A DNA stretch of 22,853 bases from Thermoplasmatota archaeon (GTDB lineage Archaea > Thermoplasmatota > JAQUQK01), in assembly GCA_028716125.1 (NCBI GenBank), contig JAQUQK010000004.1:5490-28342 (forward strand), written 5' to 3'. The translations under genes and the position numbers were made by a program. Below the pieces are notes generated by a model. It was given only the letters and a program-made list of their open reading frames with translations. It did not search any database and was not told where the DNA came from. Within the stretch, counting starts at the first letter, position 1. Each line of letters begins with the position of its first letter. Shown one piece after another: positions 7,477-14,312 of this stretch.

Positions 7477-8633
7477 TTTGTTCTCTCCGTATCTATGAAA
7501 TATCTCACTATCGACCTTGCCTTGGAACGGCGAGCCGCTTCTATAAATCCGGCTTTCTTGAACGCGGACGCGGTGCCTGTCCAGATGAATGGCGCGGGAA
7601 GATTCGTCTTCGGTTCGGTGGGATATCCCTCAACAATATCGGCGCCTTGTTTTACCGCATATTCCACTGCGGCATTTATCAGTTTGACTGACAGCCCTTT
7701 TCTGCGGAATTGCTTTGCGATAAAGAAGCACGTTATCGACCATACGGGCTTTTCGTCGATGCGCTTAAGGGCGCGGGAATTTTCCAGTACGGGATATTTT
7801 TCTCTGGGCTCGATTGCGCACCAGCCTATCGGCTTGCCACTGGAGTACATCAAAATTCCTGGAATTTCGCCGGATTGGACGATTTGCTTTATTGCTTTCC
7901 GATTTCCCTCGCCTTTCTGGGCCTTAAATTGTTTGCGCGGCAGTTTCCATGTCATGCACCAGCAGCCCCCGCATGCGCCGCGCTCGCCGAACAGCGTTTC
8001 AAAATCGTTCCATCGCTTCGATGTCAGCGGATGAAATTCGAATGCGTTTTCCGCCACCGCCGGCTTCCTGAAGCATTCTATGATGTGGTCGTTCACTATG
8101 CCGACGGCCTGCAGATGGGAATATACAATCGTCGTGCCGAGAAACTTGAAGCCGCGCTTCTTCATGTCTGCGCTGATTTTGTCCGACAGTTCGGTTCGCG
8201 CCGGAATCTCGGATGTCTTTTTCCACGGATTGTCGAGTGGTTTTCCGCCGGTAAAACTCCAGATATATCTGTCAAAACTTCCGAATTCTTTCTGGATTTC
8301 AAGAAAACGCTTCGCGTTGTTTATCGACGCTTCTATCTTTGCGCGGTTGCGTATGATTCCGGGATTTGCCAAAAGTTCCGCTGCCTTTTTTTCGCCGTAT
8401 TTCGCTACTTTTGCAGGTTCAAAATTGTCGTATGCCTTCCTGTAATTCTCGCGCTTGCGCAAAACCGTAAGCCAACTTAGGCCAGCCTGCGCAGACTCGA
8501 GGACAAGGAATTCGAACTGCTTGCGGTCATCGCGGACAGGTGCGCCCCATTCCTCGTCGTGGTATTTCAGGTATAATTCAGCATCGCCGTTCTTGCCGTT
8601 TTTCAGAACGCACCAGGGGCAGCGCTCCACCAT
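7461..8633 (-). CDS. tag: 3-methyladenine DNA glycosylase I fused to a C-terminal GNAT acetyltransferase domain
   Basis: A two-domain protein of 390 residues. Residues 1-192 are a complete Tag: C5, H25, H183 and C187 match the zinc ligands of E. coli Tag, E46 in LESAQAGLSWLTVL matches its active-site Glu38, and RGFKFLGTTIVYSHLQA is highly conserved. Tag excises 3-methyladenine from alkylated DNA. Residues about 200-390 form a GNAT domain, opening with FGERGACGGCWCMTW (215-229) and with a divergent acetyl-CoA loop FIAKQFRRKGLS (304-315). Bacterial Tag is normally about 190 residues and stands alone. The frame is continuous with no sign of a sequencing join. A GGTGG lies just before the ATG, overlapping the stop of the small membrane protein. 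Confidence 0.92.
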   Translation of the reverse strand: MVERCPWCVLKNGKNGDAELYLKYHDEEWGAPVRDDRKQFEFLVLESAQAGLSWLTVLRKRENYRKAYDNFEPAKVAKYGEKKAAELLANPGIIRNRAKIEASINNAKRFLEIQKEFGSFDRYIWSFTGGKPLDNPWKKTSEIPARTELSDKISADMKKRGFKFLGTTIVYSHLQAVGIVNDHIIECFRKPAVAENAFEFHPLTSKRWNDFETLFGERGACGGCWCMTWKLPRKQFKAQKGEGNRKAIKQIVQSGEIPGILMYSSGKPIGWCAIEPREKYPVLENSRALKRIDEKPVWSITCFFIAKQFRRKGLSVKLINAAVEYAVKQGADIVEGYPTEPKTNLPAPFIWTGTASAFKKAGFIEAARRSKARSIVRYFIDTERTKCQKS

Positions 8634-8641
8634 AAATCCAC

Positions 8642-8965
8642 CTAGTTATTCCCGTTCTTCTTTCCAAATGGCAGGTAGTCCATTATCGTCCTTGTCTTCT
8701 TGTTCTTCAGCAGGGTTTCCATCGCGTGGTCTATCTCTTCCCTTGATATGCCCATTTCCTGAAGCGCCGGATAGTTCGGCTTTCCGTCAAATTTTATGTT
8801 GCGCAGGACAGTTTGCTCCACCCAGATGTGGCGCATTACGGCGCGCTTGGTTATCGTGACTTTTGTGTTCTTCGAAAACAGCTTGCCGTAGGAATATGCG
8901 CAAAGATACAAAATTGTGCCCCATGACAAAAGCATGAATGCCCATCCGCCGACAGTCATTTCCAT
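8642..8965 (-). CDS. Small one-helix membrane protein, possible accessory subunit of the LeuT-type transporter
   Basis: A 107-residue protein not recognised by name. Residues about 4-30 form one hydrophobic helix (GWAFMLLSWGTILYLCAYSYG). A basic, probably cytoplasmic domain of about 75 residues follows. The ATG directly abuts the transporter stop and is preceded by a GGAGGA. Some bacterial NSS transporters, such as MetP, need a small one-helix partner called MetS; position and topology suggest a similar role here, but MetS-type proteins lack the long cytoplasmic part. That assignment is inference. Confidence 0.6.
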   Translation of the reverse strand: MEMTVGGWAFMLLSWGTILYLCAYSYGKLFSKNTKVTITKRAVMRHIWVEQTVLRNIKFDGKPNYPALQEMGISREEIDHAMETLLKNKKTRTIMDYLPFGKKNGNN

Positions 8966-10519
8966 TTATTTCTCCTCCTTTTGTGCTGCAAACGGCGGGG
9001 CGGGCAGCGATTCCTTCATTTTTGCCGCGGCCTTTGCCTTTTTGTCCCACGCGATTTTTATCAATATGCAGAAAATGGCCATGAGCACAACTACCATGAT
9101 TCTTGCGCCCCAGGTGTAAATGTCGCCCTTTGCAAGGAATGCAGGCAGGTCGGTCGCAATCCATCCGATAAATATGGCGAGAATGTAAAGCGGGGCAACG
9201 TACTTTATGATAAACTTGAAGATTTTTGGAATGCGCATGTCCGCGCCTTTGTGCATCTCGACCCAGCCCTTCTCTATGTCGAAGAACCAGCCGAATATTA
9301 TAATCTCAATTAGCGCCAGCACGGCAAGCCCGACAGTCCCTGCCCAGAAATCCACCTCGTCGAATACGCCCGGCAGGAATATGCACGGAAGCGCGATTGC
9401 GACTGCCGCGCCTATTGCAAACAATGATGATTTCATCCTGCTCCAACCGAATTCGTCCTGGAAGAAAGTTACGACCGGCTGAAGCATCGCAAGCGATGAT
9501 GTTATCGCCGCGAAGAACAAAAGCAGAAACCAAAGGGCGCCGAAGAACTGACCGAGCGGTATGTTCTGGAATACGAGAGGCATTGAAAGAAAGCCCAATC
9601 CCATGTTGCCTGTCGCGGCCTGCGTCTGCGCAATTCCAAAGAACGCCACTGCCGCAGGTATCGCTATGCTTCCTCCGAGTATTACCTCGCAGAATTCGTT
9701 TGTAGATGATGTTGCAAGCCCGTTTAGGACTATGTCGTCGTCCTTCTTGAGATAGCTTGCATAAGTCGGGATTTCGCCTCCCCCAAGGCTGAGCGTGAAA
9801 AATATCTGGCCCGTGGCTGCAAGCCATACTGGCGCGGCTAAAAGCACCTTGAAGTCAGGAACCCATTGATATGCAAGGCCGGAGAGAACGCTATTGTCCG
9901 GCTTTGACGGGTCTGGAGTTCCAAGGAAAAGAACGCGGATTGCAAGAAGGATTGCAAATATTATAAGAAGTGGCATAAGGACCTTTGCGCTCTTCTCTAT
10001 CCCCTGCACGACGCCGCGTGATATTATGAAAAAATTAACTGCTACGGTGATTACGAAGAATACAATAGCGATGAGAAATTGCGCACCACCGGGGCTAATA
10101 TAATCCGTCATAAATTGGCGTATTGAATCGAAAGTGCTTGCCTGGAAATAAGACCCGGTTGCGGAGAAGAATGCGTAGCCGAGAGTCCATGACTCTACAT
10201 ACATATAGTATGAAACTATGAGCAGGGGCGAAACGACGCCCAGCACTCCGAGATATTTTGCAATTGGCTTATTCCACATCTTGTCAAGCATTCCAGGAAG
10301 AGAGCCGTGCCCGAATTTTCCGCCATACCTTCCGATTTCCCATTCAACCCACATTAGCGGAATGCCAAGAAGGAAGAATGCAAGGAAATACGGAATCATG
10401 AATGCTCCGCCGTATTGCGCCGCCTGCGACGGGAAGCGTATGAAGTTGCCGAGACCCACCGCGTTGCCTGCCATTGCAAGGATTAAACCGATGCGCGATC
10501 CCCATTTTTCTCGTGCCAT
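8966..10519 (-). CDS. LeuT-type sodium-dependent amino acid transporter (NSS/SNF family)
   Basis: Secondary transporter that couples Na+ entry to amino acid uptake. The 517 residues are very similar to Aquifex LeuT as I recall it. GNAVGLGNFIRFP (18-30) matches the LeuT TM1 segment carrying A22 and N27. T242 and N274 match LeuT T254 and N286 of the Na1 site, and Y106 matches the substrate-contacting Y108. E278 matches LeuT Glu290, the residue that makes bacterial members chloride-independent. The ATG at 10519 starts the conserved REKWGSRIG segment; an upstream frame to 10567 adds 16 unconserved residues. The C-terminus is longer than in LeuT, with a basic tail. It leads a four-gene minus-strand operon. 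Confidence 0.94.
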   Translation of the reverse strand: MAREKWGSRIGLILAMAGNAVGLGNFIRFPSQAAQYGGAFMIPYFLAFFLLGIPLMWVEWEIGRYGGKFGHGSLPGMLDKMWNKPIAKYLGVLGVVSPLLIVSYYMYVESWTLGYAFFSATGSYFQASTFDSIRQFMTDYISPGGAQFLIAIVFFVITVAVNFFIISRGVVQGIEKSAKVLMPLLIIFAILLAIRVLFLGTPDPSKPDNSVLSGLAYQWVPDFKVLLAAPVWLAATGQIFFTLSLGGGEIPTYASYLKKDDDIVLNGLATSSTNEFCEVILGGSIAIPAAVAFFGIAQTQAATGNMGLGFLSMPLVFQNIPLGQFFGALWFLLLFFAAITSSLAMLQPVVTFFQDEFGWSRMKSSLFAIGAAVAIALPCIFLPGVFDEVDFWAGTVGLAVLALIEIIIFGWFFDIEKGWVEMHKGADMRIPKIFKFIIKYVAPLYILAIFIGWIATDLPAFLAKGDIYTWGARIMVVVLMAIFCILIKIAWDKKAKAAAKMKESLPAPPFAAQKEEK

Positions 10520-10610
10520 GAAATCCAAGATATATGCGATTATGGTTTTTATTCCTTCACATCGCAAAATTACGAAGCAACGATTGAAAAACTAGAAAGA
10601 AGCGGAAAAA

Positions 10611-10826
10611 TTACTTCATTATTTTCATCCAGCCGCCGGACTCATAGACCTTTACCTTGCGCTCCTTAATTATCTTCTCGAAATTTCCCCATGGGATCAT
10701 CTCAAGGTTCGCGCCGCCTTTCCTGGTGAACTGGATTACATTGGTTCCCTTCACCATTGCAGGCCTGAGCTTCTTCTCTTCGGCTATTTTCCTTGCCGCC
10801 ACCACAGAAATTACGTTCATTGCCAT
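10611..10826 (-). CDS. Small uncharacterised protein, 71 residues
   Basis: I do not recognise a named family. The protein is short, basic and without membrane segments. It starts with a helix-like AARKIAEEKKLRP, has a central strand-like VIQFTRKG, a segment IPWGNFEKIIKERK, and ends YESGGWMKIMK, which looks like a conserved motif. A strong GGAGGT lies 5 bases before the ATG, and a TATA-like ATATATAG lies further upstream, so it is very likely translated. A second ATG two codons later is also possible. It sits downstream of ndk but with its own promoter region. Confidence 0.75.
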   Translation of the reverse strand: MAMNVISVVAARKIAEEKKLRPAMVKGTNVIQFTRKGGANLEMIPWGNFEKIIKERKVKVYESGGWMKIMK

Positions 10827-10972
10827 TTACTACCTCCATTAGAGCTTTTGGCTCCAATTTGGATATATTTTTGGCACTATATATGCATATCCTAGAAAAG
10901 CGCATTTTTTGCCGAATTTTGGCTGCTCTGGGTGATTTTTTGACGAAATTTATAAAAAGTAATTGGAAAAAA
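10827..10972 (-). promoter_or_regulatory. Promoter and leader of the 71-residue gene; oligo-T end of ndk
   Basis: On the minus strand, ndk is followed at once by six T residues (10972-10967) and more T-rich sequence, a likely terminator. A TATA-like ATATATAG lies around 10874-10888. The leader then contains a short hairpin, GAGC-caaaa-GCTC (10842-10854), just before the GGAGGT ribosome binding site (10832-10837). Nothing else in the 146 bases is recognised. Confidence 0.5.
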
Positions 10973-11428
10973 TCATTCTTTGAAGCAGGATTCGTCATTC
11001 CTTTTGTATTCCAAAATGTCTTCCGGCTTAAAGAATATTGAAACCTCGCGTTTTGCGTTTTCCGGGCCGTCGGAGCCGTGCACCAGGTTCTTGCGCGTTA
11101 TCTGGCAAAAGTCGCCGCGTATCGTTCCCGCTTGCGCCTCCAATGGATTGGTCTTCCCTATTATTGCCCTTGCGAGAGAGATTGCGCTCTCGCCTTCAAG
11201 AACCACCGCAAGAACTGGGCCCGAAAGTATGAAATTTATGTGCCCCTCGAAGAATGGTTTTGCTTTATGCTCCGCATACATCTCCTCGGCGGTGTCTCTT
11301 TGTATTTTGATGAATTTTGCCGCGATTATCTTCAGACCTTTGCGCTCGAACCTGGAAACTATCTCACCGACAAGTCCGCGCTGGACTGCATCTGGCTTTG
11401 CCATTACAAAGGTGCGCTCGATTGGCAT
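10973..11428 (-). CDS. ndk: Nucleoside diphosphate kinase
   Basis: Transfers the gamma phosphate between nucleoside triphosphates and diphosphates through a phosphohistidine. The 151 residues match the usual length. MAKPDAVQRGLVGEI near the N-terminus and NLVHGSDG with catalytic H117 are diagnostic. I chose the ATG at 11428, which gives the normal family N-terminus (MPIERTFVMAKPD). An ATG at 11449 lies only about 12 bases from the TATA-like TAAAAATAG (plus-strand 11457-11465) and adds unconserved residues. The gene follows rpl24e in the classical archaeal L7Ae-S28e-L24e-ndk order, but the 99-base gap contains its own TATA-like element. Confidence 0.96.
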   Translation of the reverse strand: MPIERTFVMAKPDAVQRGLVGEIVSRFERKGLKIIAAKFIKIQRDTAEEMYAEHKAKPFFEGHINFILSGPVLAVVLEGESAISLARAIIGKTNPLEAQAGTIRGDFCQITRKNLVHGSDGPENAKREVSIFFKPEDILEYKRNDESCFKE

Positions 11429-11527
11429 GTGATCTACACGTAATTGCAAAACGCGTTAAAAATAGATTGCAAAATAAAATTGTAAAATAAAATAGAATTG
11501 TAAGAGAAAAAGGGACTTTGCCGCAAA

Positions 11528-11704
11528 TTACTTCTTCTTTGCTATCCAGCCAACGCGCCTTGGATTGCGCTTCAGCTCGAGCATGTTCTTCTGGCACTTG
11601 TGGGTGCAGAAGAAAAGTATTGTTGCATTGTCGCGGACGAACATCTTACCCGTTCCGGGCTCGATGTCTTCACCGCAAAATGAGCAAACGCGCTTTTCTG
11701 CCAT
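11528..11704 (-). CDS. rpl24e: Large-subunit ribosomal protein L24e (eL24)
   Basis: A zinc-binding ribosomal protein of 58 residues, translated by hand from the minus strand. Four cysteines, C7, C10, C33 and C37 (CSFC and CTHKC), form the zinc ribbon, and the protein ends with RNPRRVGWIAKKK. Length and spacing match archaeal L24e. A GAGGTG lies 6 bases before the ATG, and the gene follows rps28e by 12 bases, so the two are co-transcribed. Downstream the minus strand reads a T-rich run (11511-11507), a plausible terminator. Confidence 0.96.
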   Translation of the reverse strand: MAEKRVCSFCGEDIEPGTGKMFVRDNATILFFCTHKCQKNMLELKRNPRRVGWIAKKK

Positions 11705-11716
11705 TTTTTACACCTC

Positions 11717-11971
11717 TTAACGCGTTACCGCTCCAGTGCGGATTGCCTTCCTGCCTACGCCGAGTTTGCGCGCTTCGCGCTCGGTCTCGCGCAGCATCAG
11801 GATGTCGCCCATCTGTATGGGTCCCATTGCATTGCGGACTATGATCCTGCCCTTGTCGCGGCCGTCGAGTACGCGTACCTTGACCTGAGTTACTTCTCCG
11901 GTCATTCCGGTGCGTCCGACCAGCTCAACGACTTCGCAGGGTATTCCGCGGTCTTCTTCTTCGCCGGGCAT
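11717..11971 (-). CDS. rps28e: Small-subunit ribosomal protein S28e (eS28)
   Basis: An 84-residue OB-fold ribosomal protein. CEVVELVGRTGMTGEVTQV, DKGRIIVRNAMGPI and LRETEREARKL are the family signatures. Archaeal S28e normally ends close after LRETEREAR; here about 13 more residues follow (GVGRKAIRTGAVTR), with two arginines and a lysine. An AGGTG precedes the ATG, which lies 17 bases after the rpl7ae stop. Confidence 0.95.
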   Translation of the reverse strand: MPGEEEDRGIPCEVVELVGRTGMTGEVTQVKVRVLDGRDKGRIIVRNAMGPIQMGDILMLRETEREARKLGVGRKAIRTGAVTR

Positions 11972-11988
11972 CTAAAACACCTGCTCGC

Positions 11989-12354
11989 TTACTTCTTCAG
12001 CGCCGCGACTTTCGCGACGATGTCGTCAACGAGTTCCTTCGCCTTGCCGATCTCAACGACGGCTATGGATGCGCAAGCCTTAACGCCTGCCGCTGCTCCA
12101 AGCTCCGCCTTTGTCGGGACATAGGCGTATGCAACTGCCTTCTCGTCGCAGAGTGCGGGCATGTGCGCCAATATTTCCTCGGGCTGGACGTCTTCCGCCA
12201 TCACAACGAGCTTTGCCTGGCCGCGTTCAACGACCTTGGTGACCTCGTTTGTTCCCTTGGCGATCTTGCCGCCGTCCCTGACCATCTCGACTGCCTTCAA
12301 AACTTTGTCGGCAATCTCCTTGGGCGTCTGGTACTTCACATACATCTTTGCCAT
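11989..12354 (-). CDS. rpl7ae: Ribosomal protein L7Ae (eL8), kink-turn RNA-binding protein
   Basis: A 121-residue RNA-binding protein shared in archaea between the ribosome, box C/D and H/ACA ribonucleoproteins and RNase P. The kink-turn-binding core KGTNEVTKVVERGQAKLVVMA (33-53; first part GTNEVTK) followed by EDVQPEEILAHMP is intact. The start ATG has GAGGT 6 bases upstream. It leads the ribosomal gene run and has a structured leader that may be used for autogenous control. Confidence 0.97.
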   Translation of the reverse strand: MAKMYVKYQTPKEIADKVLKAVEMVRDGGKIAKGTNEVTKVVERGQAKLVVMAEDVQPEEILAHMPALCDEKAVAYAYVPTKAELGAAAGVKACASIAVVEIGKAKELVDDIVAKVAALKK

Positions 12355-12450
12355 TTAATTACCTCTTTCCCGCCCCGTTCCCGGGACGTTCATCAGTCAT
12401 CGGCCTCAAAAACATGAGGTTGCCCCCGTATCAATTCATGATTTAAAAGG
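12355..12450 (-). promoter_or_regulatory. Promoter and structured leader of rpl7ae
   Basis: On the minus strand CCTTTTAAAT (12450-12441) is a likely TATA box and predicts a start near 12419. The leader would then open with a hairpin CCTCA-tgtttt-TGAGG (12419-12404), followed by a box C-like TGATGA (12395-12390), a GC-rich stem CGTCCC/GGGGCG, and the GAGGT ribosome binding site. Archaeal L7Ae is known to bind kink-turns built from C-box-like sequences, including in its own mRNA in Sulfolobus. I could not fold a convincing kink-turn by eye. Confidence 0.45.
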
Positions 12451-12578
12451 GATTCTGAACAAAATGATCATATATTGTGGCATTCAAGTTTACGGGATTT
12501 TAGGCGCATTTTCCCCTCCGCATTTTTTCGCGCTTCGTTGTGTTATTTCTCTACATATATAATATCGAACAAAAAAGC

Positions 12579-12636
12579 GTTATATAGATAATAGCTATGC
12601 CCCCCTGCTCTCCGAGAGGAGTAGTGTGGTAAGGAG
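12579..12636 (+). promoter_or_regulatory. Promoter and ribosome binding site of gdhA
   Basis: GTTATATAG (12579-12587) is a good archaeal TATA box, predicting a start near 12608. AAGGAG (12631-12636) lies 8 bases before the ATG. A second AT-rich stretch (12553-12564) is slightly upstream. Between this promoter and the rpl7ae promoter, 12451-12550 holds nothing I recognise. Confidence 0.6.
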
Positions 12637-12644
12637 ACGGTCTT

Positions 12645-13988
12645 ATGTCGACGACACATGAAATAATCGAGAAAGTAATTGCAAAGAATCCTGGCGAGAA
12701 GGAATTCCACCAGGCCGTGAAGGAGGTTCTGGAGTCGCTGGAATCGGTAATGGAACAGCGCCCGGATTACGTCAAGGCGAAGATACTAGAGCGCATAACC
12801 GAGCCGGAGAGGCAGGTAATGTTCCGCGTTAACTGGATGGACGACAAGGGAGAAGTCCAGGTCAACCGCGGCTACCGCGTCCAGTTCAACAGCGCAATCG
12901 GGCCGTACAAGGGCGGACTTAGGTTCCATCCGGCGGTCAATCTCAGCACCATCAAGTTCCTTGGATTCGAGCAGACGTTCAAAAACTCACTCACCAGCCT
13001 CCCGATGGGCGGCGGAAAGGGCGGAGCGGACTTCGACCCGCGCGGCAAGAGCGATAACGAAATAATGCGCTTCTGCCAGGCATTCATGAACGAGCTTTTC
13101 AGGCATATTGGAGCAGACACGGATGTGCCGGCAGGCGACATTGGAGTCGGCGGACGCGAGGTCGGCTACATGTTCGGCCAGTACAAGAAGCTGGTCAACA
13201 GATTCGAAGGCGTTCTTACAGGCAAGAACCTCGAGTTCGGCGGCTCGCTCGTCAGACCTGAAGCGACGGGCTTTGGCGCAACATATTTCGCGGAAGAGAT
13301 GCTCAAGCTGAAGGGCGACACGCTCAAGGGCAAGATCGTCACTGTTTCAGGTTTCGGAAACGTCGCGTGGGGAGCATGCATAAAGGCGTCCCAGCTCGGC
13401 GCAAAGGTCGTTGCAATCTCCGGACCAGACGGATATGTGTATGACCCGGACGGAATCGGCACCCAGGAGAAATGGGACTACCTCGGCGAGATGCTCAAGA
13501 TGGACCGCAACAAGGTCGAGAACTACGTCAAGAAGTACCCGAAGGCAAAGTTCTTCGCGGGCAAGAAGCCGTGGGAAGTCAAGTGCGACATCGCAATGCC
13601 TTGCGCAATCCAGAACGAGCTCAACGAGGACGACGCAAAAACGCTCATCAAGAACGGCGTCAAGATAGTCGTAGAAGTCTCGAACATGGGCTGCACGGCA
13701 GAGGCATGGAAGCTGTTCATCGAGAAGAAGATACCGTTCGCACCCGGCAAGGCGGCAAACGCCGGCGGAGTTGCGACAAGCGGACTCGAAATGAGCCAGA
13801 ACAGCATGCGCCTGGCATGGAACGCAGAGGAAGTCGACAAGCGCCTCCACGACATCATGATCAACATCCACAAGACCTGCGTTGAGACCGCAAAGAAGTA
13901 CGGCTACGAAGGCAACTACGTAATCGGCGCAAACATCGCCGGCTTTGTGAAGGTCGCAGACGCGATGATGGCCCAGGGCCTCGTGTAA
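12645..13988 (+). CDS. gdhA: Glutamate dehydrogenase, hexameric, probably NADP-dependent
   Basis: Interconverts glutamate with 2-oxoglutarate and ammonia, linking nitrogen assimilation to carbon metabolism. The 447 residues match the E. coli GdhA type rather than the shorter archaeal type of about 420. PMGGGKGGADFDP (120-132) contains catalytic K125, D165 in DVPAGDIGVGG is the expected acid residue, and GFGNVAWG (236-243) is the nucleotide-binding turn. S259 at the end of the second strand of that fold, where NAD enzymes carry an acidic residue, favours NADP. Lysine is nearly always AAG, and GGC, GAC and ATC dominate, unlike neighbouring genes, which suggests very high expression. Similarity to the bacterial form suggests an old transfer; that is inference. 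Confidence 0.95.
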   Translation: MSTTHEIIEKVIAKNPGEKEFHQAVKEVLESLESVMEQRPDYVKAKILERITEPERQVMFRVNWMDDKGEVQVNRGYRVQFNSAIGPYKGGLRFHPAVNLSTIKFLGFEQTFKNSLTSLPMGGGKGGADFDPRGKSDNEIMRFCQAFMNELFRHIGADTDVPAGDIGVGGREVGYMFGQYKKLVNRFEGVLTGKNLEFGGSLVRPEATGFGATYFAEEMLKLKGDTLKGKIVTVSGFGNVAWGACIKASQLGAKVVAISGPDGYVYDPDGIGTQEKWDYLGEMLKMDRNKVENYVKKYPKAKFFAGKKPWEVKCDIAMPCAIQNELNEDDAKTLIKNGVKIVVEVSNMGCTAEAWKLFIEKKIPFAPGKAANAGGVATSGLEMSQNSMRLAWNAEEVDKRLHDIMINIHKTCVETAKKYGYEGNYVIGANIAGFVKVADAMMAQGLV

Positions 13989-13996
13989 AACAAAAG

Positions 13997-14036
13997 AAAA
14001 AGGCAATGACCTTTTTCACCTTTTTTCCATTTTTTA
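13997..14036 (+). terminator. Hairpin plus oligo-T terminator of gdhA
   Basis: AAAAAGG-caatga-CCTTTTT is a perfect 7-base-pair hairpin (13997-14016) starting 9 bases after the gdhA stop. It is followed by T6 at 14021-14026 and T6 at 14030-14035. Oligo-T tracts are the main archaeal termination signal, so transcription should end here before the tRNA unit. Confidence 0.8.
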
Positions 14037-14110
14037 GCGCACGGCATTCTGGGCAAAGGATAAAAATAGACATTTTATTCCCCCGTGGCCGCAAAATGTA
14101 TGATGCTCCT

Positions 14111-14136
14111 AGCGCGCCGTCCTGCTGGACAGCGCT
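14111..14136 (+). other. Stem-loop of unknown function upstream of tRNA-Glu
   Basis: AGCGC and GCGCT enclose an inner GTCC-tgct-GGAC hairpin with a small internal loop, all 29 bases before the tRNA. A TATA-like ATAAAAATA at 14059-14067 would start a transcript near 14090, so the stem-loop would be part of the tRNA precursor or a small RNA of its own. No box C/D pair or clear H/ACA box is visible. Confidence 0.35.
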
Positions 14137-14164
14137 TAGTCGCGTTGTTCGTTGGACTCACAAC

Positions 14165-14237
14165 GCTCCCGTGGTGTAGCGGCCAATCATCCGGCCCTTT
14201 CGAGGCCGGGACTCGGGTTCAAATCCCGACGGGAGCA
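14165..14237 (+). tRNA. tRNA-Glu (anticodon TTC)
   Basis: A full cloverleaf can be drawn. The acceptor stem GCTCCCG/CGGGAGC is perfect with discriminator A at 14237. The anticodon stem is CGGCC/GGCCG with loop CTTTCGA, putting TTC at 14199-14201. The T arm is TCGGG/CCCGA with loop TTCAAAT. CCA is not encoded. No intron is present. Confidence 0.96.
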
Positions 14238-14250
14238 CTCTCTTGCTTTC

Positions 14251-14259
14251 ATTCTATAG
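14251..14259 (+). promoter_or_regulatory. Possible TATA box of the Ehr-type operon
   Basis: ATTCTATAG lies 13 bases after the tRNA and would start transcription near 14280. That gives either a leaderless ATG at 14283 or a leader of about 30 bases before the preferred ATG at 14313. The match to a TATA box is moderate, and read-through from the tRNA unit is also possible. Confidence 0.4.
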
Positions 14260-14312
14260 TATGTCGATAACGTGTCTAAAATATGACCTTGGGTTTGTTT
14301 TGGGGATGGATC

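Noticed and set aside
11457..11503. Short AAAATAAAATTGTA-like direct repeats between rpl24e and ndk
   Set aside because: They are short AT-rich similarities in a promoter and terminator region, without the regular spacing of a true repeat array.
13347..14006. Long minus-strand open frame of 219 codons
   Set aside because: It lies opposite glutamate dehydrogenase and arises from that gene's strong codon bias; its composition is unlike a real protein.
14095..14160. Box C/D guide RNA upstream of the tRNA, suggested by TGATG near 14101
   Set aside because: No D box (CTGA) or second motif pair at suitable spacing could be found.
14085..14270. Open reading frame of 61 codons on the plus strand
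   Set aside because: It runs across the tRNA-Glu gene; its translation is the usual false peptide from a tRNA (for example PWCSGQSS and RVQIPTGA).
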